DNA from: Elgaria multicarinata webbii
Lineage: Eukaryota > Chordata > Lepidosauria > Squamata > Anguidae
NCBI RefSeq assembly: GCF_023053635.1
Contig: NC_086182.1
Location: forward strand, 34,018,001 to 34,082,000
Direction: 5' to 3'
Length of the DNA: 64,000 nucleotides
Each line of letters opens with the position of its first letter. The first letter of the stretch is position 1. Shown one piece after another: positions 21,225-31,865 of the stretch. The notes below the pieces were generated by a model. The model made no database searches and was not told the DNA's origin. It saw nothing but the letters and a program-made list of their open reading frames with translations. Position numbers and translations under genes: made by a program.

Positions 21225-22165
21225 CCCCCCCCCGCGCCCCACATGCACCGGGCGCGCAGCTCCCTTCCCAAGTGCGCCGCTTTCACCCCGCCTCCTCTGG
21301 AGGTGTCCGCCCCCCCCCGCCCCTTATCTGAGCCATCTCCGCTCATTTTTCTTAGTCCAGATTTTATCGGGGGGAGGGGGAGCTTTCCTTCTCCTCCTTT
21401 CCCTAATCGTTACGCGCGCGGACGGGTGTGTGTGTGTGTGTGTGTGTCCAATTCCTCCTCCTCTCCCAGGCTCGTGCGCCCCGCCTGGGGTCGCCAAGGC
21501 CCCGGCCCCGGCCCCGCTGCGATCTGTCCTCCCGACCAGCAGGTGACCCTAAGCCGCCTTCCTCCCCTCCGCCCTCCCGCTGCCATCGGCGCCGCCTGGA
21601 GCTCGGCGATCTTCCTAAGCGAGAGACGCCTCGTTGCCAGGGGGCGGAGGAGCCCGGGGCGGGGGGGGATCCCGCCCGCGCGCCCGCGGCCAGGCTGGCG
21701 CTTCGGTGGCGCTCCGGAGCAGGTAACCTCTCCAAGAGCGCACGCGGCTCCCCAAAGCGCACGAGCCCGCTCGGCTGGGGAGGGGGCGCACGCGGGGCGG
21801 GGCGGGCTCGCGGGTTCCGGGCTGGCGGGGGGCGAGCAGGGCTGCGCGTCGCCTCCGCGGGGGCGCGTTTGGGGGGCGGAGCGGAGCGGGGCGCGCCGTG
21901 GCCGCCCGGGCGTGGAAAGCGAGCAGCCCCGCGGGGCGCAGCCCGGGATCCGCTCTCACGCGCAGCAGCGGGCTGCAGCCCCTTCGACGCGCGGCTCCAC
22001 GCACGTGCGAAGCGAGCCACGACATCGCCCAGGTCTAGAGTTCAGGGGAAGGGCAGGAGCCCTTCTCCGGACTTCGGGCCATCGGGCGCTCGCTTGGCAG
22101 TTCTGCTTTTCTTCCCTCTCGGAGAGGCCCCCTTCGCCAGGCTCGCCTCCGCCGCCTCCTGACTG
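21225..22165 (+). promoter_or_regulatory. CpG island, probable promoter of TLCD5
   Basis: About 0.9 kb of very GC- and CpG-rich sequence. It holds GC-box-like GGGGCGGGG strings (near 21655 and 21795) and a short (GT)n at 21424-21448. It lies 1.8 kb upstream of the second TLCD5 copy's first coding exon. GAGCAG/GTAACC at 21722/21723 and CAGCAG/GTGACC at 21542/21543 are possible donors for a non-coding first exon. Long open frames here (up to 307 codons) are a by-product of GC content. Assigning the island to TLCD5 is inference from position and strand. Confidence 0.65.
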
Positions 22166-22167
22166 AA

Positions 22168-22212
22168 ATGGGGTCCCAGGTTCGATCCCGGGTATCTCCA
22201 GGTGGAAGGACT
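22168..22212 (+). repeat. fragment of tRNA-derived SINE
   Basis: GGTCCCAGGTTCGATCCCGGGTATCTCCAGG matches the B-box region and start of the body of the SINE at 14062 (described in parts: CCCAGGTTC, GATCCC, ATCTCCAGG). Only about 45 bp is recognisable. Confidence 0.45.
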
Positions 22213-22338
22213 CGGGCAACAGGGTGGAAAGAAAGGAGCGTTTCTCCCTGAGGACCATGGAGAAGTACTGGCAGGCGGAGAGTAAAAATAAATCAGTCCT
22301 GATCTCCGTGGACCAATGGTTTGATCCACTGGAAGGCA

Positions 22339-22382
22339 GCGAGGGAGGGAGGGAGGGAGGGAGGGAGGGAGGGAGGGGGGGG

Positions 22383-22454
<72 letters not shown>
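22339..22454 (+). repeat. (GGGA)n-(GA)n purine tract
   Basis: About 40 bp of GGGA units run through a G-run into about 70 bp of GA dinucleotides, an unbroken purine strand of more than 110 bp. It lies about 170 bp downstream of the CpG island. Such tracts can form triplex (H-DNA); that is general knowledge, not shown here. Confidence 0.9.
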
Positions 22455-22456
<2 letters not shown>

Positions 22457-22962
22457 CCATATCTGACTGCTTTTCTGAAAATGCATCCCAGGGGCAGGGG
22501 CATGGTTCCCAAGTTTTGCAGAGAGAAAGAAAATGTGCAGTTATTAATTTGACCAGTGTCCTGTTCCTCCCCTTCTGCTGCGTAAGCTGCTCACTGCTGC
22601 TGCAGCTTCTTTAAAAGGTTTGGGTTCCCCCAAATCTCAGCAATCGGGTTTCCAGTAAAATATATAACCTGGACTACTTTACTAGCACTTCCATGCGGTT
22701 GTTCCCAGTGGTAGAAGCATTTCACCTTGTGTGGCAGATGTCTTCTGTTTCTGGCTCGGGGCTCACTTGAGTAAGAGTGACTTCTCCAAGCCATGCAGCG
22801 ATTCTGAGGCTAAGCAAGGATTTTGAATGAAGGTGCCCAGGGATGCCATCTAGCCAGGATTTCTTGGCCAGTTGCCAGAAATGGAGGGAGCAAAGCTGGA
22901 GGTGTGTGTGTGTGTGTGTGGAATCCATCTGAGCTGTTAATGTGCATTTCTTTGCTGTCACA
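22455..22962. other. probable 5' intron or flank of TLCD5
   Basis: No element was recognised except a (GT)n at about 22901-22920. It lies between the CpG island and the first coding exon. Confidence 0.4.
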
Positions 22963-23541
22963 ATTTATTTATTTATTTATTGCATTTCTATACAGCTCAA
23001 TAGCTGGAGCTCTCTGGGCGGTTCACAAAAATTAAAACCATTCAAAGTATAAAACAACAGTATAAAATCATAATATAAAATACAATATAAAAGCTCAACC
23101 AGATCAAAACAGCCGCAATGCAAAATTACAAATTTAAAACACCAAGTTAAAATTTATTTACAGACTGTTAAAATGCTGGGAGAATAAAAAGGTCTTCACC
23201 TGGCGTCTAAAAGCATATAATGTAGGTGCCAAGAGAACCTCCTTAGGGAGCTCATTCCACAGCCGGGGTGCCACAGCAGAGAAGGCCCTCCTCCTGGTAG
23301 CCCCCTGCCTCACTTCCTTTGGTAGGGGCTCGCGGAGAAGGACCCCTGAGGATGACCTTAGGGTCCGGGCAGGTGCATGGGAGGAGGCATTCCTTCAGAT
23401 AGCCTGGCTCCAAACCGTTTAGGTCTTTAAATGTTAATACCAGCACTTCGAATCGGGCCAGACCTGGACTGGCAGCCAATGAAGCTGGAAAAGGACTGGC
23501 ATGAAGTGGTCTCGTTGGCCAGTCCCTGTTAGTAACCGGGC
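22963..23541 (-). mobile_element. L2-like LINE, 5'-truncated
   Basis: The reverse strand carries the same 3' UTR as 11279 (TTGCATTTCTATACAGCTC, GGAGCTCTCTGGGCGG). It also carries a decayed reverse-transcriptase C-terminus (RRAFSAVAPRL-like, [11 protein letters not shown]). It is cut off at CAGTCCCTGTTAGTAACCGG. It lies between the CpG island and the coding exons of TLCD5. Confidence 0.85.
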
Positions 23542-23923
23542 ACTTGTGCACTAAAATATCTTACAGGGAAATGACAAGTAAGGTCTGCAATATTTTCTTG
23601 CAGATTTATAAATGTTGCAGCCTATCCTCACGTGGTCTTGTTCAGGGTTCCAATCCTGGAACTCTGTTTCACCCTGCCCTTTTCCAACAGACATTCAGGA
23701 TTCTGTAGCTGCTGAACATACTCAGTTCTCAGGCTGGTGGAGCGGGACTGGGGACAGGGCAGTGGCCCAATGTTGTGTTTTCAAAGGGGCTGGCACTCAC
23801 TACCTGAGTTCGCTATTAGAGGGAGTGATTAGTGGCAAGGGGTCCTGCACATGAGCCATGCAGTTGCTTGCAAAATCAGGGAGATTTAACCCTTTCTCCT
23901 CTTGTTCCCTTTCCCATCACAGA

Positions 23924-24122
23924 ATGGTGGTCACCATAGTACTCCGAGTGGCCTTCAGCCTGATTGGCTGGTTCTCCCTCTACAGCTGGTCTTGCCACTG
24001 GTACAAGAACCGCACCTACGAGTGGAGCTGCCGACTGGTTACTCTGACTCACGGGGTCTTTGCCACCTGCCTCTCGGGTTACATCTGTTTCATTGATGGC
24101 CCGTGGCCTATGTCTTATCCAG
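23924..24122 (+). CDS. TLCD5: TLCD5 (TMEM136), coding exon 1
   Basis: First coding exon of join(23924..24122,25294..25832), 245 aa, about the usual TLCD5 length. It is a multi-pass TLC-domain membrane protein. Its biochemical role is not settled; relatives affect membrane lipids. This exon encodes residues 1-66: a membrane segment at about 5-25, [17 protein letters not shown] (28-44), a second segment ATCLSGYICFID, and GPWP before the exon end. The ATG follows one base after a strong acceptor (TTTCCCATCACAG). The donor GTATGC again splits a Gly codon. It resembles the recalled mammalian TLCD5 more than the upstream copy does, so it is the likely orthologue. The 5' UTR exon is probably in the CpG island at 21.2-22.2 kb. 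Confidence 0.93.
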
Positions 24123-25050
24123 GTATGCTATAACCATTCTGCCTTGGACTGGATGTTGGTTTGCACTCAAAGGCAACTCGCAACTTCCGTTAGGGATTAT
24201 TAGGAAAGGGACTCATAATAAAACAGCCAGTATCACAATATGGCTATTTCAATGCGTGGTGCAGCCACACTTAGGATATTGGGCCTAGATGCCCCATTTT
24301 GAAAATGATGCATCAGAGGTGGGAAGGTATGAAGATGAGTGTTCCAGATGAGCAGGGGGCTGAAGCGTGGTCCCTCTGGGAAAAGGCTAAAGGCACAATC
24401 CTAGGCATGTTTACACCAAAAAAAGTCCTATGACTCCTAGTATCCCCCAGCCACCCTACAAAAGTTGTTGGACTTTTTTCTGTCTAAACATGCACAAGAT
24501 TGCACCTTAACAGGGGGAAGGGGAACACATGATGGAGATTTATAAAACAATTATGTATATTGGATCAAGGTAATGTTGCACTGAGATATTAAAAGAATTC
24601 ATGCACATTAATGTATGCATTTAGCTTAGTACATTTGTGAATTAGTAACACCTTGCTAAATTCAATAGTATATTGATGTACATGGGGTTGGACCCAGACT
24701 TAGTAATGCTTAGAGTAGGCCCATTGAAATCAATGGGGCACAAGCAAACTATGAAAAATAAGCAAGTCATGTAAATTTTCTCAATGTGCATTCCTGCTAG
24801 ACATGACCAAATCCAGCTCTTTTCTTTGACATTTGTTTTCTCTGTGCATAAGTCTCCTTCTGCTTGTTGTTTTAAACGGGGGGGGGGGGAGGGATTTAAA
24901 CTCTGCTGCTACCCCACGTGAGCTGTACCACATGAATCTGCTGACTGTGCGGCTTGCCTCTTGGGTCAGGAGCAGGAATTGACACCTTCTGCATTGTGCC
25001 CCTCTTGAAGCTACTTGTTGCTGGTCATATGGGCTGAGTGGAGGTTGACT
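24123..25050 (+). other. TLCD5 intron
   Basis: A short intron (24123-25293, 1.17 kb) compared with 6.9 kb in the upstream copy. It holds a Harbinger-like MITE (24391-24507), a decayed ATTGAAATCAATGGGGC-type MITE arm near 24720, a G-run near 24880 and a CR1 fragment (25051-25270). Confidence 0.6.
24391..24507. mobile_element. PIF/Harbinger-like palindromic MITE
   Basis: Ends AGGCACAATCCTAGGCATG and CATGCACAAGATTGCACCT are inverted repeats, flanked by TAA on both sides (24388-24390, 24508-24510). The inner arms AAAAAAGTCCTA and TTGGACTTTTTT match the 10233 and 40735 copies. Confidence 0.7.
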
Positions 25051-25270
25051 TCATAGAATCATAGAATCGTAGAGGTGGAAGGGGCCTCTGAGGCTATCGA
25101 GTCCAACCCCCTGCTCAATGCAGGAATCCACCCTAAAGCATCCCTGACAGATGCTTGTCCAGCTGCCTCTTGAAGGCCTCTAGTGTGGGAGAGACCACAA
25201 CCTCCCTAGGTAACTGATTCCATTGTCGTACGTAACTGATTCCATTACCTCCCTAGGTAACTGATTCCAC
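25051..25270 (-). mobile_element. CR1 LINE 3' fragment against a splice acceptor
   Basis: Reverse-strand CR1 3' end (CATAGAATCATAGAATCG, GGGGCCTCTGAGG, CCTGACAGATGC, TCTTGAAGGCCTCTAG). Its truncated 5' side, TAACTGATTCCA, is repeated three times, a small internal duplication with CCTCCCTAGG. It ends about 23 bp before the TLCD5 exon 2 acceptor. Confidence 0.85.
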
Positions 25271-25274
25271 TTGA

Positions 25275-25832
<558 letters not shown>

Positions 25833-26727
25833 CGCCAAGCCAGGCTGGGTCCGTGTTCCTGATCTGGCAGTGAATGTTTCCCAGGGCTTGGCCCCCAAGA
25901 CCATATCTGAAAGAAGAGCCACATTGGAGCAAAGAGCCGGCGTGGTGTAGTTGGTTAGATCACTGGAAAAGAACTGGGGAGACCCACTCTGCCCCCAAGC
26001 TCGCTGGATGACCTTGGGCCAATCGTGTTCTCTTAGCCTAACCTACCTCGCAGGGTTGTTGTAGGAGTAACATGGGGAGACTCACATTGATGCTGCCCTG
26101 CGCTTCTTGGAGGCAGGATGGGATACAAATGTGATAGGTCGACAGGCAGTATCTCGTGCTGCTGGACTGGAGCAGATTTTATTCCTGTCTTAACTTGAGT
26201 GACGTTTACATGGTGGCACGTGCTGGGACTGCTAACGCAAAGCACATTCAGTAAGAGAAAAGGGCTTTGCTTACAAAATTAAATCTGTTTGAATCCCCAA
26301 GCGTGTGAGTGCATAGAAGAGGGGTGCAAAAGCTCTTTCGCCCCTCAGGGCCAAATCCCATTCCAGAGACATTCTCGGGGGCTGCGTCGCACTGGTGGGT
26401 AGGGCCGAAGGCAAGAGGAGCCGGGCCATAATAAAAAAATAATTTAAAAAATGCCAGCATATTGGAGCTTAAAGCTCTCACAGCCGGTAACTGAGCCCAG
26501 GAGAGACGTTTCTTCCATTTAGAATGGGGGAAAGAACAGGCCAACGCCGGGATACCAGCAAATGATCAGCAAAGAAAGGCTGCCTGAGGAGCTCCAGAGG
26601 GCCTGAGATACAGCACCGTTGCTCTAGAATATGCCTAAGTGGTCACGCAGCAATTAATTGGGTTTGGTTTTGAAGATAATGTCTGGAACACCCCCTTGGA
26701 ATTCCGGGTAGGGTTATCCCTCTAGGA
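25833..26727 (+). other. TLCD5 3' UTR and flank
   Basis: Follows the stop codon. A Sauria SINE sits at 25937-26138. The first canonical AATAAA seen is at 26430-26435; if used, the SINE is part of the mature 3' UTR. The rest shows no recognisable element. Confidence 0.45.
25937..26138 (+). mobile_element. Sauria SINE in probable TLCD5 3' UTR
   Basis: Head AGCCGGCGTGGTGTAGTTGG, the CTCGCTGGATGACCTTGGGC and CTTAGCCTAACCTACCTCGC blocks, then CAGGGTTGTTGTAGG. The 3' end is GCGCTTCTTGGAGGCAGGATGG and GATACAAATGTGATAG. It begins about 105 bp after the TLCD5 stop, in sense orientation. Confidence 0.8.
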
Positions 26728-26857
26728 CAGCCTTCCTCAACCTGGGGCGCTCCAGATGTGTTGGACTGCATCTCCCAGAATGCCCCAGCCAGCTGGCTGG
26801 GGCATTCTGGGAGTTGTAGTCCAACACATCTGGAGCGCCCCAGGTTGAGGAAGGCTG
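26728..26857. mobile_element. hAT-type foldback MITE with exact duplication
   Basis: A 130-bp palindrome, CAGCCTTCCTCAACCTGGGG to CCCCAGGTTGAGGAAGGCTG. It is flanked by the exact octamer CTCTAGGA on both sides (26720-26727, 26858-26865). It is nearly identical to 15967-16101, which suggests recent activity of this family. Confidence 0.88.
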
Positions 26858-26865
26858 CTCTAGGA

Positions 26866-27418
26866 GGTTCTTATTTTCTCACAGCTTGATGTTTTCATTT
26901 CGATTACTATTTATTATATACATTGATATTATATATATTGAGATCAGTGTTAAGGCGTTGCTGGTAGTTGGGTGGGTGTTCCTCCATCGCCAGTCCTGAG
27001 CTTTCCTCGTCCAGCTTTTCTGATGCCTCTGAGCTGCAGCGGACCCTAGCTTGGCCAGCACTGGTCCCAGTGTGTCTTTGAACAGCATCACTCGTGGGGC
27101 AGGACTGAGAATGTGTCTACATTTCTTGCCCTTGGGCACAGGGTCTCCCAGTTAGTGTGCTGAGCAAACCATCCCTGGGGGTCCAAGCACGGTGGGTCTT
27201 GAGGACTGCAGCAGCAGGAATCTCAATTGCCCAGGACTCACTGAGTTAGAAACGGACTTAGGAGTTAGAACTGGTAGGAGCCTCTTGGGTTGTAGTCGAT
27301 CTCTGTGGAAGGAAAGGTATTCCACGTGTCCTGTCTGATGTCGTAAAGCCAGGGCAGCCCACCTGCCCTCTCCACCACCCTTGGGAATTTGTATGGCTGT
27401 ATTATTATAGAATATATC
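26866..27418. other. intergenic, nothing recognised
   Basis: No exon or known repeat was seen; a TA-rich stretch lies near 26910-26940. Confidence 0.4.
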
Positions 27419-27629
27419 TGGTGGAGACTATCAACACCGATTTCAGTGGGGCTGTGAATTCATAATGGGTTTCAGTCAGAACTGTAAAGGATCAATCCAA
27501 AGTGCCAACCCTTACCCCCCAAAATGGGCTCAGGACCTTGGATAGCTCCTTCAGAGTTCTGTCTGGTTCTGACTGAAACCCAGAATGGATTCACAGCCCC
27601 ACTCAAATCAGAGCCACCAGCCTCCGCTG
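27419..27629. mobile_element. CAGTGG-family hAT MITE
   Basis: A 211-bp copy ending GGAGCCACCAGCCTCCGCTG on the right, diverged on the left (TGGTGGAGACTATCAACACC). Inner arms GTTTCAGTCAGAACTG and TGGTTCTGACTGAAACCC pair. The exact octamer AATATATC lies at 27411-27418 and 27630-27637, supporting a hAT-type 8-bp duplication. Confidence 0.75.
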
Positions 27630-28473
27630 AATATATCATATATCTTTTTAAGGATGAACCTGGTAGCTCCTACTGAGAATCTCAGCTTCATTTTAAATAT
27701 GAAAGGAGCAAGTTTAGTCTGATCTCTCTTCTACTTATGCAGAGGGAAATCAGAGACAAAAACGTAAGCAATTTCTTATGCTAGAAGTGAAGGAACCAGG
27801 TTTTCCTTAATGTTGGCCTGAGTTCTTGCTTCTGCCTTGTGTTTTCTTTATCCACAGATGGGACTTCCTCATACAAGAGAGTTGCTGGTCTTTGCCCCCA
27901 CCAACCTGAACAAAGCAAATCTAGGCTCTCCCAACCCCTAAAGCCCGAAAAGTAAATGCAATAATCATTGTGTGCGTTTGTGAAGTTTATTTACTTATTT
28001 ATTTAGACTATTCCTAGACCCCCCCTTTAAGGGCAAAAGCTCTGCAAAAGCAGCTTACATAATCAAATCCCATACTATCATAAAACAGCAAAATGCATAA
28101 AATCAAGTTATGCAAGTCTGGATGGAGCTCTTTGTTAAGTTTTGGTGTCTCGGTACATTGTGTGTTGAGGGTTTTTAAAAGCATAGATCTCCCCCCACCC
28201 CCCCCCCAAAAAAAACACACCTCCCCACCCTGCCCCCAGAGTCTGTGAGATCTATGTACATTAGAGGCATGCAGGATGGAGGTCAACGTGCACAAGGAAA
28301 AGGCTGAGCCAAGTTCTTAACTTGACATAATCACTAATCCACTGGCTCAGAGAGGTCACTTGAGCTACTCTGATGCTTTGGAGTGGCAGGACTGAATCTG
28401 TGACGTCTGGTTGCTGCCTCCCCTAGATAAGAACAGCCCAAGTGTGGCCAGGTGCAAGAGAGCAATCTTGCAA
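27630..28473. other. intergenic, nothing recognised
   Basis: Contains a C/A homopolymer stretch near 28190-28220 and an L2-like tail remnant near 27985-28120 (TTTATTTACTTATTTATTTAG on the reverse strand). No exon was recognised. Confidence 0.35.
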
Positions 28474-29165
28474 ACATAGAATCATAGAATAGCAGAGTTG
28501 GAAGGGGCCTACAAGGCCATCGAGTCCAACCCCCTGCTCAATGCAGGAATCCACCTTAAAGCATCCCTGACAGATGCTTGTCCAGCTGCCTCTTGAAGGC
28601 CTCTACTGTGGGAGAGCCCACAACCTCACCAGGCAACTGATTCCATTGTCGTACTGCTCTAACAGTCAGGAAGTTTTTCCTGATGTCCAGCTGGAATCTG
28701 GCTTCCTTTAACTTGAGCCCGTTATTCCGTGTCCTGCACTCTGGGAGGATCGAGAAGAGATCCTGGCCCTCCTCTGTGTGACAACCTTTTAAGTCTTTGA
28801 AGAGTGCTCTCATGTCGCCCCTCAATCTTCTCTTCTCCAGGCTAAACATGCCCAGTTCTTTCAGTCTCTCTTCATAGGGCTTTGTTTCCAGACCCCTGAT
28901 CATCCTGGTTGCCCTCCTCTGAACCCGCTCCAGCTTGTCTGCGTCCTTCTTGAAGTGTGGTGCCCAGAACTGGACGCAATACTCTAGATGAGGCCTAACC
29001 AGGGCCGAATAGAGAGGAACCAGGACCTCACATGATTTGGAAGCTGTACTTCTATTAATGCAGCCCAAAATCGCATTTGCCTTTCTTGCAGCCATATCAC
29101 ACTGTTGGCTCATATTCAGCTTGTGATCTACCACAATTCCAAGATCCTTCTCATCAGGACTCTGC
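28474..29165 (-). mobile_element. CR1 LINE, 3' 0.7 kb
   Basis: The minus strand encodes an uninterrupted 203-codon stretch of CR1 reverse transcriptase: [66 protein letters not shown] and [15 protein letters not shown]. The CR1 3' UTR and ATTCTATG-type units follow. It is 5' truncated near 29165. The open frame suggests a fairly young insertion; it is not a host gene. Confidence 0.92.
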
Positions 29166-29675
29166 ACTCACTGCCATTGTTCCTGAAGGGCAGGTAGACC
29201 ACAGATATGGCACAGGGAGCCACGAGACACGGAACGAAGGCCGCTTTACCCTGCAAGTCAGGGATGGAACATTTGCGCATAGGCTACAAGACTGTGCTCA
29301 AGACAGACAGGGAAGGAGGGAAGAATTAAGCAGCACGGCAAGCAAGCAGGCTTTGGATCCTAAAAGGACACAAAGGCTAAACTGCAACAGACCATTCTAC
29401 ACTGTTTAGAGCATTCACAATTTTAAGAACACGCAAGATGGAAGAATAAGGAGTTTGGCAAATGAAAAAGAGGTGTTTTGTTGTTTTTAAAGCATGGCTG
29501 GATGGGGAATGCTAGGCGTTGTAGGGTTTTTTTTTCTGTCTAAACATGCATATGAATGCATCTGGAGAAGGCAATCCTCTGATCCCTGGGCGAGTGTCCC
29601 AGGGAACATAGGATGGCTTAGAACACCTCTCTGAGGTCGGAGACAACACTCTGAACTCGGAAGAGGGAGTTGGAG
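29166..29675. other. intergenic, nothing firm
   Basis: A half-copy of the Harbinger-like MITE (GGGGAATGCTAGGCGTTGTAGG, TGTCTAAACATGCATA) is visible near 29495-29560. The rest is unassigned. Confidence 0.35.
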
Positions 29676-29679
29676 ATTA

Positions 29680-29710
<31 letters not shown>

Positions 29711-29940
29711 TATAGCACCAACAATGTACTTGGTGCTGTACAAAATATACAAATAAAACAGCGATACCCTGCCTAGAGGCTTACAATCTAAAATCACATT
29801 AAAACATATGAAGGGGGGGGGAAGAGGTTCACAAAGCAGAAATAAGAGAATAATCATAGTAATAAGAACAGTAGATCAAGCTAAAATACCAAAAGCTATT
29901 GAAAACAAATGAGTTTTCAAACACGTTTTAAAATCTACAA
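29676..29940 (-). repeat. LINE 3' end, (ATT)n-(ATTT)n tail
   Basis: Reverse-strand LINE terminus: a tail of ATT then TTTA units, followed by ATATAGCACCAACAATGTAC, GGTGCTGTACA and GCCTAGAGGCTTACAATC. The same terminus occurs at 41054-41160. It probably belongs to an L2-like family with a different 3' end. Confidence 0.6.
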
Positions 29941-29959
29941 TGGATCCACCCCCTTGCAG

Positions 29960-30305
29960 TTGCTACAGAAAGTATTGCACCGGCTGCCTTCAGAGGTTGG
30001 AAAAACAACCTCGGAGGATGAGGAAAGGGTCGTTCCAGTGGGCAAGGAGAAGAGGAGACCAAAGAGACCAGAATGCTCCAGCCTTCTTCCTTCCCCCTCC
30101 AAAGCTACATGGCTAGACAGGCTAAAAGCCCATCTAGCAAAATCAAGAAAGACAGAGGATAGGGAGGGGAAGATTGCCTCTGCTGCTCCTCCTACCCAGC
30201 TTGCTTCAGCCCTGCAAAGCATAGAAAATGTGGGAGCCTCTAAGTTCAGGGGTTTCCAAACGGCAAAGGTGCAATCAATAGGCCCTAGTGAATTCAGAGA
30301 CCCAG
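29960..30305 (+). CDS. candidate internal exon, unknown product
   Basis: 346 nt that are open throughout in one frame (115 codons plus one base). They are bounded by an acceptor-like CCACCCCCTTGCAG (ends 29959) and a near-consensus donor CCCAG/GTAAGTATG (30306). The translation is rich in Lys, Arg, Ser and Glu (for example VGKEKRRPKRPE, then KAHLAKSRKTEDREGK) and matches no family I recognise. No partner exon was identified. Open frames of this length occur by chance in a window this size, and the start abuts a LINE tail. It could therefore be part of an unrecognised old mobile element rather than a gene. Low confidence. Confidence 0.18.
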
Positions 30306-31329
30306 GTAAGTATGTTTAGAATTGCAGGCATGATTAGTAGATTCACTTGCCTACGCCTAGCAGACTAGTATATTGGTGAGAAGGCTGAGTTAAAACATGT
30401 CTTTGACATGCTAGATTTCCAGAGACAAGGAGTTTGATTTAAATGGAGGAATGTTCAACTATTCGATGTAACTACTACCACCACTTGCAATCTGAAGTTG
30501 TATATTTCAGAACGAAGGTTGTCACATACTCTTTCGGGTCATGTAGTTTGGCTCTTACCCATGAAAGGATCCAATTCTATAAACAGAAAGCAAAGGATGG
30601 ATCCCTCTTTAAAGGGATGGGTAGCGGTCAAAGGAGTTCATGCGTTCACTCTCCAAGAAAGGCTAACCCACACCATCTGGATACTGTGGGCTAAGGGTAA
30701 CAAATACTATGTTTTGAATTACTGTGTAATAATCATTTAATGTTCCACCAGTGATGGGTGTAGCAGATTTGTATTATATTTTATAATATATATATAAAAA
30801 GAATTGATGTATGTTAGAATGTCATAGCGTGTGTGTATCTTTTCTCTACCTCAGTGGCATATATATTGTTGGAAGTCTATGATTATATCTGTGCTGGTTG
30901 GGTATGATGGGAGTTGTAGTTGGAAGGCACCAGGGAGAGGAAGGCCGGTCATGACTAGTAGCCAATGACAGCCATGGATTTGTCAATTCCTTCTATAAAG
31001 CCACCAGAGCTGGTGTGGCTATCCCATCCTTTGTAGCACCAAATTCCATAAATTAGTAGCATGTATGATGAATACTCTTGCCTGTCCTGGATTTATAGCC
31101 AATCAGGTTATATTCCCTTTAGTTCCAGCCTCTGATAATTTTGGTTGCTCTTTGCTACACCTTTCCCAGTTCTGCAATATCCCCTGTTTTAGATGGGATG
31201 CCCAGAGTCGTAAACAGTAGTCCAAATTTCCCACAGATTTATATAACAGTAGCATTCAATGAATCTGTGGCATGGCAATTGTGCAGTGCTCCACGTGGTT
31301 CCGAACTGTAGTGTGTGACTACAGCACTA
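30306..31329. other. intergenic, nothing firm
   Basis: Contains a GATGGGAGTTGTAGTTGG hAT-MITE arm near 30908-30925 and a TA-rich stretch near 30775-30800. 31000-31260 resembles a decayed LINE reverse strand. No exon was recognised. Confidence 0.35.
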
Positions 31330-31515
31330 ACAGTGCAACCCCATGCAAGTGTACCGAGAAGTAAATCCCAATGGGTCCTATCCCCAGCTGGGGAAGGCAA
31401 TGGCAAACCACCCCACTACAAAGTCTGCCAAGAAAACGTCAGCGAAAGCAGGGGGCCTTCTAGGAGTCAGCAATGACTCAAGTGCTTGCACGAGAGGTTC
31501 CTTTCTTTTCCTTCC
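31330..31515 (+). repeat. SINE-like repeat
   Basis: Contains AGTGCAACCCCATGCAAG, GGGGAAGGCAATGGCAAACC, TCTGCCAAGAAAACGTCAG, GTCAGCAATGACTCAAGTGC and CACGAGAGGTTCCTTTC. These phrases are ones I associate with an abundant squamate SINE 3' region. The family name is uncertain. Confidence 0.5.
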
Positions 31516-31576
31516 TATCCCCAGATGTATCATCCCAATTTGACAAGGACAATGTACATATATGTTTTGCTTTCCT

Positions 31577-31790
31577 TAGGAACATAGGAAGCTGCCTTAT
31601 ACTGAGTCAGACCCTTGGTCCATCTAGCCCAGTACTGTCGACACTGACTGGCAGCAGCTTTCCAGGGTTTCAAGCAGGATTCTTCCCTAGCTCTACTTGG
31701 AGATTCCACAGATTGAACCAGGAACCTTCTGCATGCATGGCAGATGCTCTGCCACTGAGCTATGGTCCCTGGGTCTCCTTCTGGATCCAG
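31577..31790 (-). mobile_element. tRNA-derived SINE (second family)
   Basis: Reverse complement of the SINE at 14062: AGGAAGCTGCCTTATACTG, CAGACCCTTGGTCCATCTAG and ACTGACTGGCAGCAGC. The tRNA-like head (GAACCAGGAACCTTCTGCATG, GCCACTGAGCTATGG on the + strand) follows. It is nearly full length. Confidence 0.78.
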
Positions 31791-31865
31791 TTCCCCCTAC
31801 ACAAACTGGATACATAGAGAGCCAATAGTCAACACACACACCATATTCAGTACTCTGGATTGTGT

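Noticed and set aside
21243-22166. Open frames of 244-307 codons in the CpG island
   Set aside because: They overlap on both strands and are Arg/Pro/Gly-rich with no domain; GC-rich sequence has few stops. The region fits a promoter island better.
22224-22512. Frames of Arg-Glu or Ser-Leu repeats
   Set aside because: Produced by the (GA)n microsatellite.
28556-29167. 203-codon frame as a host gene
   Set aside because: The sequence is CR1 reverse transcriptase with the CR1 3' end attached.
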